Below, piece by piece: positions 21,893 through 30,516 of a stretch of 36,624 bases of DNA. The notes beneath the pieces are model-generated. The model worked only from the letters and a program-made list of their open reading frames with translations, did no database searches and was not told where the DNA came from. The stretch's first letter is position 1, and each line of letters starts with the position of its first letter. The translations under genes were made by a program, and so were the position numbers. Location of the stretch: contig JBOZIK010000001.1 of assembly GCA_051453625.1 (NCBI GenBank), positions 92,400,403 through 92,437,026 of the forward strand, written 5' to 3'. The stretch comes from Welwitschia mirabilis (Eukaryota > Gnetophyta > Gnetopsida > Welwitschiales).

Positions 21893-24362
21893 CAAGGAAG
21901 GGACAACAACCTTTACTTTCTAATGTGAGGTAGCCTAGACTTGTTTGAGTTGAGAGTTGGAAATTAGGCACCCAAAATGAAGCCCTCAAGGTATAGAGTA
22001 ACTGGGGCACAGGGTAGAGTGGGGTGTTGAGCCTAGTGAAGCCTTCCAAAAAATAGAAAGCTAACAAGTACAAAATTAATTAAAGAAGATGATGAAGAAG
22101 ATAATGAAGAAGAGGTAGAAGAAGAAGAAGAAGAAAAGAAAGAAAGAAAGGAAAGGGAAAAAAAGGAAAAAAATTTTGGGGGGGGGGGGGGGGTAATGAA
22201 AAACAANNNNNNNNNNNNNNNNNNNNNNNNNNNNNNNNNNNNNNNNNNNNNNNNNNNNNNNNNNNNNNNNNNNNNNNNNNNNNNNNNNNNNNNNNNNNNN
22301 NNNNNNNNNNNNNNNNNNNNNNNNNNNNNNNNNNNNNNNNNNNNNNNNNNNNNNNNNNNNNNNNNNNNNNNNNNNNNNNNNNNNNNNNNNNNNNNNNNNN
22401 NNNNNNNNNNNNNNNNNNNNNNNNNNNNNNNNNNNNNNNNNNNNNNNNNNNNNNNNNNNNNNNNNNNNNNNNNNNNNNNNNNNNNNNNNNNNNNNNNNNN
22501 NNNNNNNNNNNNNNNNNNNNNNNNNNNNNNNNNNNNNNNNNNNNNNNNNNNNNNNNNNNNNNNNNNNNNNNNNNNNNNNNNNNNNNNNNNNNNNNNNNNN
22601 NNNNNNNNNNNNNNNNNNNNNNNNNNNNNNNNNNNNNNNNNNNNNNNNNNNNNNNNNNNNNNNNNNNNNNNNNNNNNNNNNNNNNNNNNNNNNNNNNNNN
22701 NNNNGGGGGGGGGAAGGAAAAAGCAGGAGGTGTAGGTTAGGAATGGAGGACTTCTAAGTAAGAATATATGTTGTAGATTGCTCCAAAGTATCTACATAAA
22801 GGAAAAGGGAGAAGTTTTAGGGGATTTTGGGAATAGAGATTCTGAGATTGGACCTCCTTTCAAGGTTGTGATGGGTCTAGGTTTTTCACCAAGAAATGAA
22901 CAACGTTACAACCTAAGGCTAATGTTCTTCCTCTACTACAAGAGAGCTTGTTCCTCTTTAAAAGAGGGGAAAAAAGAGGGTTGCTTAACATAAGGTCCTC
23001 CTCATAGTCAACTGTGATATGCTTATGATAGCGAGTTCTAAAGATCGAGAAAAGGGTGAAACTTTATTGACAAATTAGAAAAATACTTAGCTATAGAACT
23101 ATTGCTCTCCTTTTATGAGAAGAGAGTATATTCAAACCCTCTCCTTCCTTTTGTTAGCTTTTAGGTGAAGAAATAGAGAGAGATGGGAGCAAAAGAAGAG
23201 AACTCCCTTATGATTAAGAGAAGCTAAGTATGGAACTTAGGGAAAGATAATCATGAGAGAAAAGGGCTAGCAAAAAGAAAGTTTTGATCTTCTCATGGTA
23301 GATCCTAGAGAAAATTAAGGTTGAGCAATTGGACTTAGAAGGTTGCCATCAACGAAGATTGATGTTTCTCTTTGAGTGATGACATTTCAAGACATCTGTG
23401 CCTAAGGTGAGAAATATCACTACTCTCTTAGAGAACAGGGAAGATGAAGGGAAGTTAGAAAGCAATAGTTGATGAACAAATGGCCACCCAAATGTGAAGA
23501 TCAAGAGGCCAAAAAAAAAAGAAAGGGAAAACCCTTATTTGAGTGTAGAGAAGTGGGAGGAGCATCAGGAGAAAGGAAAGGAAACTCGATGATCATAGAG
23601 ATGAAGAACTCAGAACAATATCCTGGCATGGTTGTTGTCCTAGCTATAGACAATTGAACAAGGAACTTCTTAGAAGGTGGCAACAAGATATTGAAGTGCT
23701 TTGGTTGATCCTAATGGCACTAGCGAGGATCACCCACTAAACCGATTGTTAGCTCCTTGGACACTCACCCTACAATGTAGTGTCTCACTTGATTCCATTG
23801 CACCTTAAGGATTTGATGCAATCTTGGGACTTTTGATCTGATAGAAGACAACAAGTAGGTTTTGCATAATGCTAGGATGACAGGAAGACAAAGTAGGCAG
23901 AGAGGTAAAGGAGAGAGAGGGTTCAAGTTCAAGGAACTTGGAAGAATTAGGGTACTAAGGAGGTTGGCTTTAGCAGAAAAGGATGAGGACATGAGCTTGT
24001 CGGAGAGACAATTGAAGGAGACTTTGATTGAAAGGGAGACACAAGACTAAGGCTGGAGAGTAGACATAGGGTTTAGGATGGGATAAATTAGCTCTTCGAT
24101 GCTATGGGCATGGAACCAGGCTAGATTCCATGCCTAGGTTATGAAAGAGGAAAGGTGAGAGGAGGGAGCATGTGGTAGGAGGAAGGAGAGAGAGGAAGAA
24201 AAGGAAGAGGAAGAAAGGAGCAAAAGTTGGGAATAAAGGAAGGACTCTCTTAGGTCATAGAATGAGTTCTCAGTCTTAGAAAGGGATCTCTGTTGGAAGG
24301 GATAGAGAAGGGTAGAGCTCTAAATCTCCTTAGAATTAATAGAGAGGGGCTTCTAGAGAAGT
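21893..24362. repeat. Purine-rich repeat block (copy 2, left part)
   Basis: The block opens with GACAACAAC...TTAGGCACCCAAA and the following GGTATAGAGTAACTGGGGC and GTGTTGAGCCTAGTGAA, clearly related to copy 1 at 12945-13095. It is strongly purine-rich on the + strand and carries one palindrome pair of the CCATGCC/GGCATGG type (about 24100-24140). It contains a 498-N gap (22207-22704) bordered by G runs. A solo LTR (24363-25397) interrupts it, and the right part continues at 25403. Confidence 0.65.
22207..22704. other. Assembly gap (498 N) bordered by poly-G
   Basis: A G run ends shortly before the gap (about 22178-22193) and another begins right after it (22705-22713). A simple-sequence G/GA tract probably broke the assembly. 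Confidence 0.95.
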
Positions 24363-25402
24363 GGTTAGGATCAAAAACAACCTAGAGCGAGGGTGAACAG
24401 GATTTTTCAAAATTTAAACTTGAAGGACAATTAGTACTTTAAACAATTGAAAATAAAAAACTCAGAATAAAATATAAAGCTACAAACTTAACGAGTGCAC
24501 CTGAAATTTTATAGGGGTTTGGCTATCTAGCCTACTCCACTCTTAGGGGGTAGCAACAACCTTCAATGTCCTGATTTCCTTATATCAAAACTCTTCTAAT
24601 GCAATCAACCCTTCTTTGAAGGTTCAATGATTACAATCCTTGTCCTTCTAAAGCAGCATTAGTCATGAAGAATAGGCTGATGTTTTTGAGCCTTTCAAGC
24701 ACAAATCATTAGCACTAAGTACAATAAAAAAGATAGGTTTGCCTATTTCAGACCACATACACAGCCAAAGGAAAATCTTCCTTTTGATACAGACACAAGT
24801 ATTCTTCAGGAGTCAGAAAGTGTATGTCACTTTTCCTTTTTGCAATCAATTTATATGGTGAACATTCTTGTGAGGATAATGAAGATGACAGAAGGTATGA
24901 TATTGATAAGCATGCCTCCAGTAGAAGCCTTCTAGCCGTTTTAACTTTTGATTCCACACCCAACATTCACCTAAAGTAACATTCCGTACCAATGTTCCTT
25001 CCCAGACGTTAATCTGGACGTCCCGATTTTAAAGACTTTTACTGAGAGAAACTGAGAGATGATCCAGATGTCCCGGTTTTAATTGTCGGACATCCCATTA
25101 TTTTCTAGCCAAGAATAGGGTCAAACGTCCTGGCTTCTCCTCCAGACGTTCCAATACTAACAACTAGTTGCAGGGTTGGACATCTCGATTTTGCAGGCTA
25201 GACATCCTAATAGAATAATCTATGTAGATATGTAGACGTCTCGGTTTTACAGGTCGGATGTCCCAAATGGATTGACTTTCAAAAATCCTTGGTTTGCACA
25301 GATTTTGGGGGACTAGATGTTTTGGTGGAGCTTACATGAGGTGTCTACTCAATAGGTACTATTGCATTACTCATCATTGAAAGATATTTTACCAATAGAA
25401 GT
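24358..25402 (-). mobile_element. Solo LTR J of a copia element with 5-bp target-site duplication
   Basis: The LTR occupies 24363-25397 (1,035 bp) in - orientation. Its low-coordinate end (GGTTAGGATC...CCTAGAG) corresponds to the reverse complement of the 3' end of LTR E (CCTCTAGGG...GATCCTAACA). Its high-coordinate end (CATCATTGAAAGATA...CCAATA) corresponds to the 5' end of LTR E. GAAGT flanks both sides (24358-24362 and 25398-25402), as expected for a copia insertion. No internal sequence is present, so it is a solo LTR left by LTR-LTR recombination. It carries at least nine ACGT-type motifs at 25010-25265. Confidence 0.8.
25010..25265 (-). promoter_or_regulatory. Paired ACGT-motif array in LTR J
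   Basis: Taking the base after each GACGT-like core on the + strand, motifs fall at 25022, 25072, 25094, 25129, 25150, 25184, 25206, 25240 and 25262. From 25072 on, the spacings are 22, 35, 21, 34, 22, 34 and 22. In element orientation each reads GGGACGTCYGACC-like. Function as a U3 enhancer is inferred. Confidence 0.75.
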
Positions 25403-25677
25403 TACTTGTCTAAGATGGAGCTATTCAGAGCATGAAAAAAGTTTGAAGAGGGTCTTGGAAGTTTGCAGTAGCTAAACGAGAGAGTAGGAGAAGGATCTCC
25501 CTTCCACAACTTGGGCATGAAAGAAAGATGAGGGAGTTGAAGGAGAGGTGAGGGGAAGAATGAGAGAGAGGGGAGAGAGGGGGAAGCCATAGGAGAGGGA
25601 AAAGGGAGAAGATGGACGAGAAATCTCCAACTTAGAAACAAGGTGTCTGCTTTAAAAAAGGAAAGACAGAAAGGGAC
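25403..25677. repeat. Purine-rich repeat block (copy 2, right part)
   Basis: The sequence continues the GGAGAGGTGAGGGGAAG-type purine-rich DNA of 21893-24362 directly after the target-site duplication of LTR J. It ends where LTR F begins. Confidence 0.55.
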
Positions 25678-26457
25678 TATTGAGTAACAAGTCTATCTCA
25701 ATGATGAAATGATAGAACTCTTTCCAGATCGAAGTCCTAGCTCGAGAACGTAAGCAAGACAAATCAAAATCCCTCAGGCCAAGCTTTGGGAGTTAAGGAT
25801 CTTTCATTGAATGTATTGGGACGTCTGATTACTCAGCCCGGGACGTCTGACCCTGTAAGCTATTCTTTATATTGGGACGTTCAACCTTTCATCCTGGGAC
25901 GTCGACCTTGTACGCTGTTTCTTCATATTGGGATGTCCGACTTTATAACCCGGGACGTCCGACCCTATAATTTGTCAAATATATGAGGACGTCCGAATAT
26001 CCTGCTTGGGACGTCCGAACCCTGTCTCAGTTCTTTGTCAAAATTTCTGGTTAAAAATGGGACGTCTGACAATTCATCTTGGGACGTCTGGCAAGCTATC
26101 CGTTGACGCATTGAAATGTATGAAGATGAACGGTGTACACTCCTTTCAAAGTGCAAACGGCTAATAAGGGGTTTTCCTTGGCTCTCTATCCTATGCAGAG
26201 GACTCCTAGGGTTTTCCTCTATTAGGAAACTATATATGTCAAGATCAAAGAAGTTTAAAGCACCTAATTTTTGTAAAGAGCATCAAGAATAGTGGATACT
26301 TGATTTGTTTATCTCAGGAGAGTGCTTTTGATCTAAAGTATTGTACTTCTTCTTCTCTGATTGTATTCCTCGCTGATGGATCAAAGCTTATAGGCTTATA
26401 CTCCATCAGATCTCTTCTGAATACTTTTTATAGTTGCTCAAGGAGGAGCAGGCATTG
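25678..26457 (+). mobile_element. LTR F, left part (copia, + orientation)
   Basis: The start TATTGAG...CTCAATGATGA corresponds to the start of LTR E (TGTTGG...TTCAATGATGA). An array of ten ACGT motifs at 25818-26090, a TATA box (26231-26237) and U5-like sequence follow in the same order as in LTR E. A 427-N gap cuts it at 26458. The 3' end of a + strand LTR at 27678-27754 could be its other end, in which case element G lies inside it, or the two could be separate copies brought together by scaffolding. Confidence 0.65.
25818..26090 (+). promoter_or_regulatory. Paired ACGT-motif array in LTR F (56-bp period)
   Basis: GGGACGTC-like motifs start at 25818/25840, 25874/25896, 25930/25952, 25986/26008 and 26059/26081. 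Every pair is exactly 22 bp apart, and the first four pairs recur exactly every 56 bp. Most copies keep the palindromic core GACGTC. The array lies about 140 bp upstream of the LTR's TATA box. That it is an enhancer is inferred from position and regularity. Confidence 0.85.
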
Positions 26458-26884
26458 NNNNNNNNNNNNNNNNNNNNNNNNNNNNNNNNNNNNNNNNNNN
26501 NNNNNNNNNNNNNNNNNNNNNNNNNNNNNNNNNNNNNNNNNNNNNNNNNNNNNNNNNNNNNNNNNNNNNNNNNNNNNNNNNNNNNNNNNNNNNNNNNNNN
26601 NNNNNNNNNNNNNNNNNNNNNNNNNNNNNNNNNNNNNNNNNNNNNNNNNNNNNNNNNNNNNNNNNNNNNNNNNNNNNNNNNNNNNNNNNNNNNNNNNNNN
26701 NNNNNNNNNNNNNNNNNNNNNNNNNNNNNNNNNNNNNNNNNNNNNNNNNNNNNNNNNNNNNNNNNNNNNNNNNNNNNNNNNNNNNNNNNNNNNNNNNNNN
26801 NNNNNNNNNNNNNNNNNNNNNNNNNNNNNNNNNNNNNNNNNNNNNNNNNNNNNNNNNNNNNNNNNNNNNNNNNNNNNNNNNNNN
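26458..26884. other. Assembly gap (427 N) between oppositely oriented LTRs
   Basis: This is a run of N separating LTR F (+) from LTR G (-). The repeat arrays on either side are inverted relative to each other, a likely cause of assembly failure. Confidence 0.99.
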
Positions 26885-27077
26885 CATTTCATCCGCGTTC
26901 AAGATCGGATGTCCCGGGTAACAGGGTCGGACGTCCCCATATATTTGGCCGTGTACAGGGTCGTACGTCCCGGGTAAAATCTCCAACGTTCTGAGAGGCA
27001 CAACTTCTGATTTGCACATTTGTTGAAGCACGCCACTGCCTAACTTTTGATCATCATTGAAATATAAAGTCTCCACA
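26885..27077 (-). mobile_element. LTR G, 5' part of the 3' LTR of a copia element (- orientation)
   Basis: In - orientation the LTR starts TGTGGAGAC...ATATTTCAATGATGATC at 27077, directly after a polypurine tract. It carries four ACGT motifs whose marker bases fall at 26990, 26969, 26935 and 26913 (spacings 21, 34, 22). The N gap hides the rest. Confidence 0.75.
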
Positions 27078-27092
27078 ATCTCCCCCCTTTTC
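27078..27092 (-). other. Polypurine tract of copia G
   Basis: On the - strand this reads GAAAAGGGGGGAGAT immediately before the LTR start at 27077. It is the usual copia polypurine tract, the primer for plus-strand DNA synthesis. A second GGGGGAGC tract lies about 55 bp upstream in the element (27142-27150). Confidence 0.75.
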
Positions 27093-27479
27093 AATGATGA
27101 CAAGCATTTATCCAGATTTGGTCAAGATGATCAATTGAATGCTCCCCCTCAAACTATGCTTCTGAAATAACCTATTATCTGTATAGGAAAACAACCACAT
27201 ATGTCCTTGCAGATGCTTTAGTGCAATAGAGTTCTATAAATATGGATATTGCATATGTAAATTGATCGACATCATATACAAATCTGGTAATTACTGTCCC
27301 CCTTTATCATTATTGAAAAAAAGAAAACTGAAAATTCATATTAGACAAATCATTCGAGAAAAAGTATTTTTCATTAAAGCTTGGAAGAGTACAAAGTAAT
27401 GAAACTAGATATGGACATCGCACAAAAAGAGAAATACAGATAATAGGAGAAAGAGAGGAAGAGAATAGAAGGCTAAGAA

Positions 27480-27577
27480 GATGAGTCATCATGTTCTGGA
27501 GCTAAAGGGGCCACCTCTTCTTCCTCAGAGCCAGGAGGGATCTCTAAACCATAAGTAGATAATCCAAATACAATTTT
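27480..27577 (-). pseudogene. C-terminal end of an extra ORF of copia G (related to the ORF at 31864-32946)
   Basis: The - strand reads IVFGLSTYGLEIPPGSEEEE followed by a short Asp/Ser-rich end and a stop at about 27480. This matches the end of the ORF at 31864-32055 (IVFGMSAYGQEIPLGSDEEK). It shows that the same extra ORF sits upstream of the polypurine tract in two elements. The N gap at 27578 cuts it. Confidence 0.7.
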
Positions 27578-27677
27578 NNNNNNNNNNNNNNNNNNNNNNN
27601 NNNNNNNNNNNNNNNNNNNNNNNNNNNNNNNNNNNNNNNNNNNNNNNNNNNNNNNNNNNNNNNNNNNNNNNNNNNNN
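27578..27677. other. Assembly gap of exactly 100 N
   Basis: Exactly 100 N is a common placeholder for a gap of unknown size, so the order and distance across this point should not be trusted. Confidence 0.9.
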
Positions 27678-27754
27678 AGTATTGCAAAAAATTAGTAAGA
27701 AATTCACTAGAACCCTATTCACCCCCCCTCTAGGGTGATTGTACGATCCTAACA
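27678..27754 (+). mobile_element. 3' end of a + strand copia LTR
   Basis: CCCTATTCACCCCCCCTCTAG... ending GATCCTAACA at 27754 is nearly the same as the end of LTR E (36100-36140). No primer-binding site follows. Instead the integrase of copia D, on the opposite strand, begins at once. Confidence 0.75.
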
Positions 27755-28390
27755 GGCTTTACTTTTTGAAGAATAAACATGAAATATGCCATGCATACCT
27801 TTAGGTTAGAATTTGCTTGGATCTTTATCGTTTAGAATAATGCATTTGCTATCAAAAACTTTAAAGTATTTAACGATAGGTTTCTTACCATCCCACAGTG
27901 CATAAGGAGTGCTTTGAGTACCGGTTCTTAGGAAAATTCTATTGGATATGTAGAAAGTAGTGCTTATTGGTTCAGCCCAAAACCATCTTGGAAGATTGTG
28001 CTCTTTAAGCATTGTACTCGCCATCTCTGTGAACACTCTGTTCTTTCGTTCTGCCACTCCGTTCTATTGTGGTGTTTTTGGAGCTGAAAATTGATGAAAT
28101 ATGCCATAGTTATCATAGAAATTGATAAAACTTTCTTTATCAAAGTCAATTGCATGGTCAGATCTAATTCTTTTTATGGTATATCTTTTTTCTTTCTGAA
28201 TTTTCCTACAAAGCCTGCAAAATTTGTCAAAAGCATCAGATTTTAAATGCAGAAATTCAACTGAAGTATGTCTAGTGAAATCATCAACAACTACCATAAA
28301 GTATTTTTTACCTCCAAGGCTTCTTTGTAGGTCCTACTCTATCTAAGTGTAACATGTCTAGTGGTTCTTTTGTGGAGATACCCATTTTCG
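27755..28390 (-). pseudogene. Ty1/copia integrase (copia D), Sirevirus-like
   Basis: Read downward from 28390, the segment has CEHCQTMEIAKS just upstream (pre-integrase), LHLDRVGPT, VVVDDFTRHTSVEFL (first catalytic Asp, about 28250-28297), IRSDHAIDF (second Asp, about 28145-28170), NGVAERKNRVFTEMA (catalytic Glu, about 28020-28065) and LNDKDPSKF (about 27808-27835). One TAG replaces Gln in the QQNG motif, and one frameshift lies near 28300. The element is cut at 27754 inside the integrase C-terminal part (YSSKSKA). The sequence style (AFDKFCRLCRKIQ, GIFH.FSAP.TPQ) is that of the SIRE/Maximus branch, by memory of the family. Confidence 0.85.
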
Positions 28391-28461
28391 GTTTAAACAA
28401 CGATTTTGCTATTTCCATTGTTTGACAATGTTCACATGATTCAAACTTAGTAAAGTTAAGT

Positions 28462-29140
28462 TTAGGTAAGCCTTTTACCAATTCCTTTTGAGATAGTCTT
28501 CAGGTTTGCAACATTGGAGTGCCCCACTCTTCTATACCAAAGTCTTTCTTCACTTTCTTGGGTGAAGCCATACAATTCTTCATCATGAACTTTTCCTCCT
28601 ACAGAATATAAATTTCCTGATCTATAGGCCACTAATAGATCTTTATTGTTTGAAATATTCTTAACACTACATTTATCTTTGTCAAAAACAACTACGTTAT
28701 CTTTATCATACATTTGAGTAATACTAAGAAGATCATGCTTTAAACCATCAACATATAAGACATCATCAATTTTGGGTAAATTATATTCACACACCCTCCT
28801 TTTGCCTTTGATTGCTGCCTTACGGTTATCTCCAAAAGACACCTCACCTCCATCATAATCAATAAGAGTATGAAAGCGACCTTTATCACCTGTCACGTGT
28901 TTTGAACAACAGCTTTCTAAGAACCATCTAGGTTGTTCTTTTGCTTTCAAGGCAGTTTGAGAAAATAGACCTTTAATTGAATCCTTTCTGATCCATCTTT
29001 GTTTGAGAGGAGGCTGATTTTTCACTATCTTTGGTCTCTATAGAAACCTGTCATTCTTATAACAAAAGAAATTCTCTTTTCTAAGAGGGCAAGAAAATTT
29101 AATATGTCCTAATCCTCCACAATAAAAACAATGAATATTC
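28462..29140 (-). pseudogene. Ty1/copia second zinc knuckle, protease and pre-integrase (copia D)
   Basis: On the - strand an intact zinc knuckle CFYCGGLGHIKFSC (about 29094-29136) is followed, in a long open frame (29025-28462), by the protease active-site region WFLESCCSKHVTGDKG (about 28878-28926). Here the catalytic DSG is changed to ESC, so the protease is inactive. VCEYNLPKIDDVLYVDGLKH and LLSITQMYDK follow, then the pre-integrase motif LWYRRVGHSN. Apart from the active site, the frame is open for 187 codons, which suggests a younger element than those in intron 1. Confidence 0.85.
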
Positions 29141-29599
29141 AAAGGTTTTGAAACAGGGTAAGTTTACCTTATTCAAGAAAGAGTTTGAGAATGACCTATG
29201 ATCTCTTACAACTTCTAAATCTCTTGTCAAAATTGAAATTGCTTTGTTTGCACCTACAAGATTCTCAACAGTCCTATCCAACTCTTGGTTAGCTAGATCA
29301 AGTTTAGTTTATAAAGAATGTATTTCAAGCTTTAATGCTTTATTTTTACAAGCTAAAGTTTTACAATGAAAATATAATTGTTCATATGCCTCTTCAATGT
29401 TTTCAGAAGATTCGAGATTTACCTAATCATTATCTATGATCACTTGTTTGTCTTTTGTGGTTGCAATAAAGGCATGTTCTTCAGCAATGGCCAACAATCC
29501 ACAATCTTGCTCTTCATTTTGAGATGTATGTGGTTCAGATTCTTCTTCATCATCCCATGTGGCTTTTAAGGGCTTCTTTCCCTTCTTTTCGCTTTCCTT

Positions 29600-30460
29600 G
29601 TGTTGGCACATTCATCAATGGTGTGTCCAAATCCTTTGCACTTAAAGCATTGCAAAGGTCTCTTGTTTTTGTTGGTGCTTCTAAAGTTGCTTTTCTTCTC
29701 CATCTAATCTTCAGTTGTATCAGGTCTTGATCTCCTCAACTCCTTTTGCTTTCTCAAGAACTTTCTAAAGTTCCTAGCTAGCAAGGCTAGGTTCTTATCA
29801 TCTTCTTCATTACTTGAACCTCCTTGCCTTGACTAGAGCATTACAAAGCAATATTTTTGGCTTCAGGAGCTTCATCTTCCATGATAGTAGCCTCGTATCC
29901 AAATAGAGATCCTTTGAGCTCCTCCAAGCTCATAGCATCAGGATTCTTGCTTTCCTCTAGTGCAGTGATCTTTGGTCGAAAGCATTTGGGCAAACTTCTC
30001 AAGATTTTCTTTACAACCCTTCTTTCAAGAACTTTTTCACTAAGTCTCCACATTTTGTTTACAGTGTCGGTTATCTTGGTTGTGTCTTCAGCGATAGATT
30101 CTTGTTCTTCCATCCTGATATTTTCAAATTTAGGAGTTACAAATTGCAATTTAGAATTTTTAACTATGTTTTTACTTTCATGTGCAATTTCAATGGTGTC
30201 CCAGATTTCTTTTACTAATTGAGTGCACATATGAGTGCATTCATCGCTCTAGCATTGAGCCTTGATTCCTTCTGTTGTTCATTAGTCCAACTTGCCAAAG
30301 GAATAATAGGTTCGAAATAGCCACACACAACACTATCCCAAATATTCAAATGAAGGGATTTCAGAAAGATAATCACTTTGGTTTTCCAAAATGAATAATT
30401 GGATCCATTGAAGAAGGGAGGTCTTGAGATTAAGTGACCTTCATCAAAATTCAGTCCCAT
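29600..30460 (-). pseudogene. Ty1/copia gag (copia D)
   Basis: The gag starts at the ATG at 30460 (MGLNFDEGHLISRPPFFNG, then NYSFWKTKVIIFL), the usual N-terminal gag pattern. It continues through the UBN2-type core (EIWDTIEIAHE, VLRRILKSLP-like KKILRSLPKCFRPKITALEE) to about 29841, with one frameshift near 30220. A zinc knuckle CFKCKGFGHTIDEC (about 29610-29651) is intact, and an acidic, coiled-coil-like region follows down to 29200. A second knuckle precedes protease. Most of the frame is open. Confidence 0.85.
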
Positions 30461-30500
30461 TGGATCAACTTAGAATGGTAAAACTCTATTAAGAGTAACA

Positions 30501-30516
30501 AAGCTCTGATACCAAT
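30501..30516 (-). other. Primer-binding site of copia D
   Basis: On the - strand this reads ATTGGTATCAGAGCTT, directly adjoining the LTR end. It is complementary to the 3' end of initiator tRNA-Met, the standard copia primer, with an essentially intact core. Confidence 0.9.

Noticed and set aside
18175-21900. Search for PWD exon 3
   Set aside because: No + strand frame resembles the PWD segment that should follow NWWRK. The short ORFs at 18324, 19068 and 20327 do not match.
22196-22735. A 179-codon frame
   Set aside because: It consists almost entirely of N.
25818-26090. Regularly spaced repeats resembling a CRISPR array
   Set aside because: The repeats are short, degenerate and palindromic, lie inside plant LTRs and have no associated genes. 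The sequence between them is itself repeated rather than unique.
26300-27103. Frames of 154-225 codons on both strands
   Set aside because: Most of each is the 427-N gap. The rest is LTR sequence.
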